NCBI RefSeq assembly: GCF_022605725.1
Contig: NC_065557.1
Span: 1,054,001 to 1,118,000 of the forward strand
DNA length: 64,000 bases
Source of the DNA: Anthonomus grandis grandis
Lineage: Eukaryota > Arthropoda > Insecta > Coleoptera > Curculionidae
Direction: 5' to 3'
Positions 59,275 through 64,000 of this stretch are shown piece by piece. The notes under the pieces are model-generated. The model was given only the letters and a program-made list of their open reading frames with translations. It was not told the origin of the DNA and searched no databases. How positions within the stretch are numbered: the first letter of the stretch is position 1; every line of letters begins with the position of its first letter. The position numbers and the translations under genes were made by a program.

Positions 59275-62200
59275 TATTGGTTCAAGGTGTGTTTGATGAT
59301 TTTTTTGAAAAATCCTCAAATTGGCGTCGAATGGTTTAATTCAAGGAATGTAGCTATACATTTTCAAATTTCTAACTTTGGTAGTTTGTAAGTTATAGGC
59401 ATTTTGTGATTTTTTCGAAAAATTTAATTTTTTTCAAAAAATAATTTTTTTTGAGCGTCCTGTATGTTTTTTCGAAAATTCCTGAAATAGGTGTCTAATG
59501 AATTAATTCAATGAATCTTCATATAAATTTTCAAATTTTTATCTTTACTACTTTTTGAATTATAAGCATTTTGTGATTTTTTTGAAAAATTTAATTTTTT
59601 TTAAAAAATAATTTTTTTTGAGCGTCCTGTATGTTTTTTCGAAAATTCCTGAAATAGGTGTCCAATGAATTAATTCAAGGAATCTTCATAGAAATTTTCA
59701 AATTTCTAACTTTACTAGTTTTTGAATTATAGGCATTTTGTGATTTTTTTGAAAAATTTAATTTTTTTTTAAAAATAATTTTTTTTGAGCGTCCTGTATG
59801 TTTTTTCGAAAATTCCTGAAATAGGTGTCCAATGAATTAATTCAAGGAATCTTCATAGAAATTTTCAAATTTCTAACTTTACTAGTTTTTGAATTATAGG
59901 CATTTTGTGATTTTTTTGAAAAATTTAATTTTTTTTTAAAAATAATTTTTTTTGAGCGTCCTGTATGTTTTTTCGAAAATTCCTGAAATAGGTGTCCAAT
60001 GAATTAATTCAAGGAATCTTCATAGAAATTTTCAAATTTCTAACTTTACTAGTTTTTGAATTATAGGCATTTTGTGATTTTTTTGAAAAATTTAATTTTT
60101 TTTTAAAAATAATTTTTTTTGAGCGTCCTGTATATTTTTTCGAAAATTCCTGAAATAGGTGTCTAATGAATTAATTCGGTGAATCTTCATGGAAATTTTC
60201 AAATTTCTAACTTTACTACTTTTTGAATTATAGGCATTTTGTGATTTTTTTGAAAAATTTAATTTTTTTTTTTAAATAATTTTTTTTGAGCGTCCTGTAT
60301 ATTTTTTTGAAAATTCCTGAAATAGGTGTCTAATGAATTAATTCAGTGAATCTTCATAGAAATTTTCAAATTTCTAACTTTACTAGTTTTTGAATTATAG
60401 GCATTTTGTGATTTTTTTGAAAAATTTAATTTTTTTTTTTAAATAATTTTTTTTGAGCGTCCTGTATATTTTTTCGAAAATTCCTGAAATAGGTGTCTAA
60501 TGAATTAATTCAATGAATCTTCATAGAAATTTTCAAATTTCTAACTTTACTACTTTTTGAATTATAGGCATTTTGTGATTTTTTTGAAAAATTTAATTTT
60601 TTTTTTTAAATAATTTTTTTTGAGCGTCCTGTATATTTTTTTGAAAATTCCTGAAATAGGTGTCTAATGAATTAATTCAGTGAATCTTCATATAAATTTT
60701 CAAATTTCTAACTTTACTACTTTTTGAATTATAGGCATTTTGTGATTTTTTTGGAAAATTTTATTTTTTTAAAAATAATTTTTTTTGAGCGTCCTGTATA
60801 TTTTTTCGAAAATTCCTGAAATAGGTGTCCAATGAATTAATTCAATGAATCTTCATAGAAATTTTCAAATTTCTAACTTTACTAGTTTTTGAATTATAGG
60901 CATTTTGTGATTTTTTTGAAAAATTAAATTTTTTTTAAAAAATAATTTTTTTTGAGCGTCCTGTATATTTTTTTGAAAATTCCTGAAATAGGTGTCTAAT
61001 GAATTAATTCAAGGAATCTTCATATAAATTTTCAAATTTCTAACTTTACTACTTTTTGAATTATAGGCATTTTGTGATTTTTTTGGAAAATTTTATTTTT
61101 TTAAAAATAATTTTTTTTGAGCGTCCTGTATATTTTTTCGAAAATTCCTGAAATAGGTGTCTAATGAATTATTTCAATGAATCTTCATAGAAATTTTCAA
61201 ATTTCTAACTTTACTACTTTTTGAATTATAGGCATTTTGTGATTTTTTTGAAAAATTTAATTTTTTTTAAAAAATAATTTTTTTTGGGCGTCCTGTATTT
61301 TTTTTCGAAAATTCCTGAAATAGGTGTCTAATGAATTAATTCAATGAATCTTCATAGAAATTTTCAAATTTCTAACTTTATTAGTTTTTGAATTATAGGC
61401 ATTTTGTGATTTTTTTGAAAAATTTAATTTTTTTTAAAAAATAATTTTTTTTGAAAATTCCTGAAATAGGTGTCTAATGAATTAATTCAAGGAATCTTCA
61501 TAGAAATTTTCAAATTTCTAACTTTATTAGTTTTTGAATTATAGGCATTTTGTGATTTTTTTGAAAAATTTAATTTTTTTTTAAAAATAATTTTTTTGTG
61601 AGCGTCCTGTATATTTTTTCGAAAATTCCTGAAATAGGTGTCTAATGAATTAATTCAGTGAATCTTCATAGAAATTTTCAAATTTCTAACTTTACTAGTT
61701 TTTGAATTATAGGCATTTTGTGATTTTTTTGAAAAATTTAATTTTTTTTTTAAAATAATTTTTTTTGAGCGTCCTGTATATTTTTTCGAAAATTCCTGAA
61801 ATAGGTGTCTAATGAATTAATTCAGTGAATCTTCATAGAAATTTTCAAATTTCTAACTTTACTACTTTTTGAATTATAGGCATTTTATGATTATTTTGGA
61901 AAATTTAATTTTTTTTAAAAAATAATTTTTTTTTAGCGTCCTGTATATTTTTTCGAAAATTTCTGAAATAGGTGTCTAATGAATTAATTCACTGAATCTT
62001 CATAGAAATTTTCAAATTTCTAACTTTACTACTTTTTGAATTATAGGCATTTTGTGATTTTTTTGAAAAATTTAATTTTTTTTAAAAAATAATTTTTTTT
62101 GAGCGTCCTGTATATTTTTTCGAAAATTCCTGAAATAGGTGTCCAATGAATTAATTCAAGGAATTTTCATAGAAATTTTCAAATTTCTATCTTTACTAGT

Positions 62201-64000
62201 TTTTGAATTATAGGCATTTTGTGATTTTTTTGAAAAATTAAATTTTTTGAGCGTCCTGTATATTTTTTCGAAAATTCCTGAAATAGGTGTCTAATGAATT
62301 AATTCAATGAATCTTCATAGAAATTTTCAAATTTCTAACTTTACTAGTTTTTGAATTATAGGCATTTTGTGATTTTTTTGAAAAATTTAATTTTTTTTAA
62401 AAAATAATTTTTTTTGGGCGTCCTGTATTTTTTTTCGAAAATTCCTGAAATAGGTGTCTAATGAATTAATTCAATGAATCTTCATAGAAATTTTCAAATT
62501 TCTAACTTTATTAGTTTTTGAATTATAGGCATTTTGTGATTTTTTTGAAAAATTTAATTTTTTTTAAAAAATAATTTTTTTTGAAAATTCCTGAAATAGG
62601 TGTCTAATGAATTAATTCAAGGAATCTTCATAGAAATTTTCAAATTTCTAACTTTATTAGTTTTTGAATTATAGGCATTTTGTGATTTTTTTGAAAAATT
62701 TAATTTTTTTTAAAAAATAATTTTTTTTGAGCGTCCTGTATATTTTTTCGAAAATTCCTGAAATAGGTGTCCAATGAATTAATTCAAGGAATTTTCATAG
62801 AAATTTTCAAATTTCTATCTTTACTAGTTTTTGAATTATAGGCATTTTGTGATTTTTTTGAAAAATTAAATTTTTTGAGCGTCCTGTATATTTTTTCGAA
62901 AATTCCTGAAATAGGTGTCTAATGAATTAATTCAATGAATCTTCATAGAAATTTTCAAATTTCTAACTTTACTAGTTTTTGAATTATAGGCATTTTGTGA
63001 TTTTTTTGAAAAATTTAATTTTTTTTAAAAAATAATTTTTTTTTAGCGTCCTGTATATTTTTTCGAAAATTTCTGAAATAGGTGTCTAATGAATTAATTC
63101 ACTGAATCTTCATAGAAATTTTCAAATTTCTAACTTTACTACTTTTTGAATTATAGGCATTTTGTGATTTTTTTGAAAAATTTAATTTTTTTTAAAAAAT
63201 AATTTTTTTTGAGCGTCCTGTATATTTTTTCGAAAATTCCTGAAATAGGTGTCCAATGAATTAATTCAAGGAATTTTCATAGAAATTTTCAAATTTCTAT
63301 CTTTACTAGTTTTTGAATTATAGGCATTTTGTGATTTTTTTGAAAAATTAAATTTTTTGAGCGTCCTGTATATTTTTTCGAAAATTCCTGAAATAGGTGT
63401 CTAATGAATTAATTCAATGAATCTTCATAGAAATTTTCAAATTTCTAACTTTACTAGTTTTTGAATTATAGGCATTTTGTGATTTTTTTGAAAAATTTAA
63501 TTTTTTTTAAAAAATAATTTTTTTTGGGCGTCCTGTATTTTTTTTCGAAAATTCCTGAAATAGGTGTCTAATGAATTAATTCAATGAATCTTCATAGAAA
63601 TTTTCAAATTTCTAACTTTATTAGTTTTTGAATTATAGGCATTTTGTGATTTTTTTGAAAAATTTAATTTTTTTTTAAAAATAATTTTTTTGTGAGCGTC
63701 CTGTATATTTTTTCGAAAATTCCTGAAATAGGTGTCTAATGAATTAATTCAGTGAATCTTCATAGAAATTTTCAAATTTCTAACTTTACTAGTTTTTGAA
63801 TTATAGGCATTTTGTGATTTTTTTGAAAAATTTAATTTTTTTTTTAAAATAATTTTTTTTGAGCGTCCTGTATATTTTTTCGAAAATTCCTGAAATAGGT
63901 GTCTAATGAATTAATTCAGTGAATCTTCATAGAAATTTTCAAATTTCTAACTTTACTACTTTTTGAATTATAGGCATTTTGTGATTTTTTTGAAAAATTT
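59275..64000. repeat. Satellite A-like array (about 28 units of about 167 bp), runs off the right edge
   Basis: Units have TCCTGAAATAGGTGTCTAAT, TTTCAAATTTCTAACTTTAC, TAGTTTTTGAATTATAGGCA and TTTTGTGATTTTTTTG, plus GAGCGTCCTGTATATTTTTT, which satellite A lacks. Starts on GAAATAGGTGT are 59484, 59651 and 59818. The variant GGGCGTCCTGTATTTTTTTT recurs at 61286, 62416 and 63526, showing duplication at a scale of about 1.1 kb. It fills integrin intron 11. Confidence 0.96.

Overview
The window is nuclear DNA of an arthropod, almost certainly an insect and possibly a beetle. The host genes are insect-type, several introns are only 42-66 bp, the base composition is very AT-rich, and most of the rest is tandem satellite arrays and decayed transposons. 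No rRNA, tRNA, CRISPR or prokaryotic feature was seen. Gene models were built by joining exons on GT..AG signals, reading phase and family similarity read by eye; no database search was possible. Five protein genes are supported. (1) Minus strand, 49861 down past the left edge: the HIF-1 alpha orthologue (sima), with two alternative first exons (49824-49861, or 46848-46957 plus 40319-40645), a bHLH exon (36807-36994), PAS exons (35859-36668) and a PAS-B exon (24776-24920). The C-terminal half (oxygen-dependent degradation and transactivation regions) is not in the window. (2) Plus strand, 30923-31652: a small divergent lipocalin nested in the 10.9 kb sima intron. (3) and (4) Plus strand, 51557-52400: RPP14 (RNase P/MRP subunit) followed only 5 nt later by CHCHD4/MIA40 (mitochondrial intermembrane-space oxidoreductase). 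This looks like a dicistronic message in which the first ORF has no internal ATG in any frame. (5) Plus strand, 52801 to beyond 59258: the N-terminal 548 residues of an integrin alpha subunit (signal peptide, seven-bladed propeller, start of the thigh), cut by the right edge. Layout: 1-24.7 kb is the sima downstream intron, holding 170-bp satellite A (1-530, 9870-13460), a palindromic nest of decayed retroelements (2.4-9.0 kb), a TIR element with target duplication (13652-14614), a perfect (TTA)n tract (15970-16244) and 183-bp satellite B (16520-19790, 21430-24000). Sima exon 8 follows. Then come satellite B in inverted orientation (25930-29930), a TGTACA-rich repeat field (30.0-35.85 kb) holding the lipocalin, sima exons 3-7, the 121-bp satellite D (37130-39850), sima exon 2, intron 1 with a CRE/HRE-like repeat (42650-43310) and copies of a palindromic 80-bp hairpin element, sima exons 1B and 1A, a 1.7 kb divergent promoter interval with a duplicated block carrying E2F-like and E-box motifs (50836-51510), RPP14-CHCHD4, and the integrin gene, whose large introns are filled by 188-bp satellite C (54030-58230) and a diverged satellite A (59275-64000). 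The most interesting points are the AUG-free RPP14-CHCHD4 dicistron, its head-to-head placement with HIF-1 alpha (CHCHD4 is known in human cells to influence HIF-1 alpha), and the inverted satellite arrays flanking sima exon 8, a layout that favours exon circularisation or double-stranded RNA.
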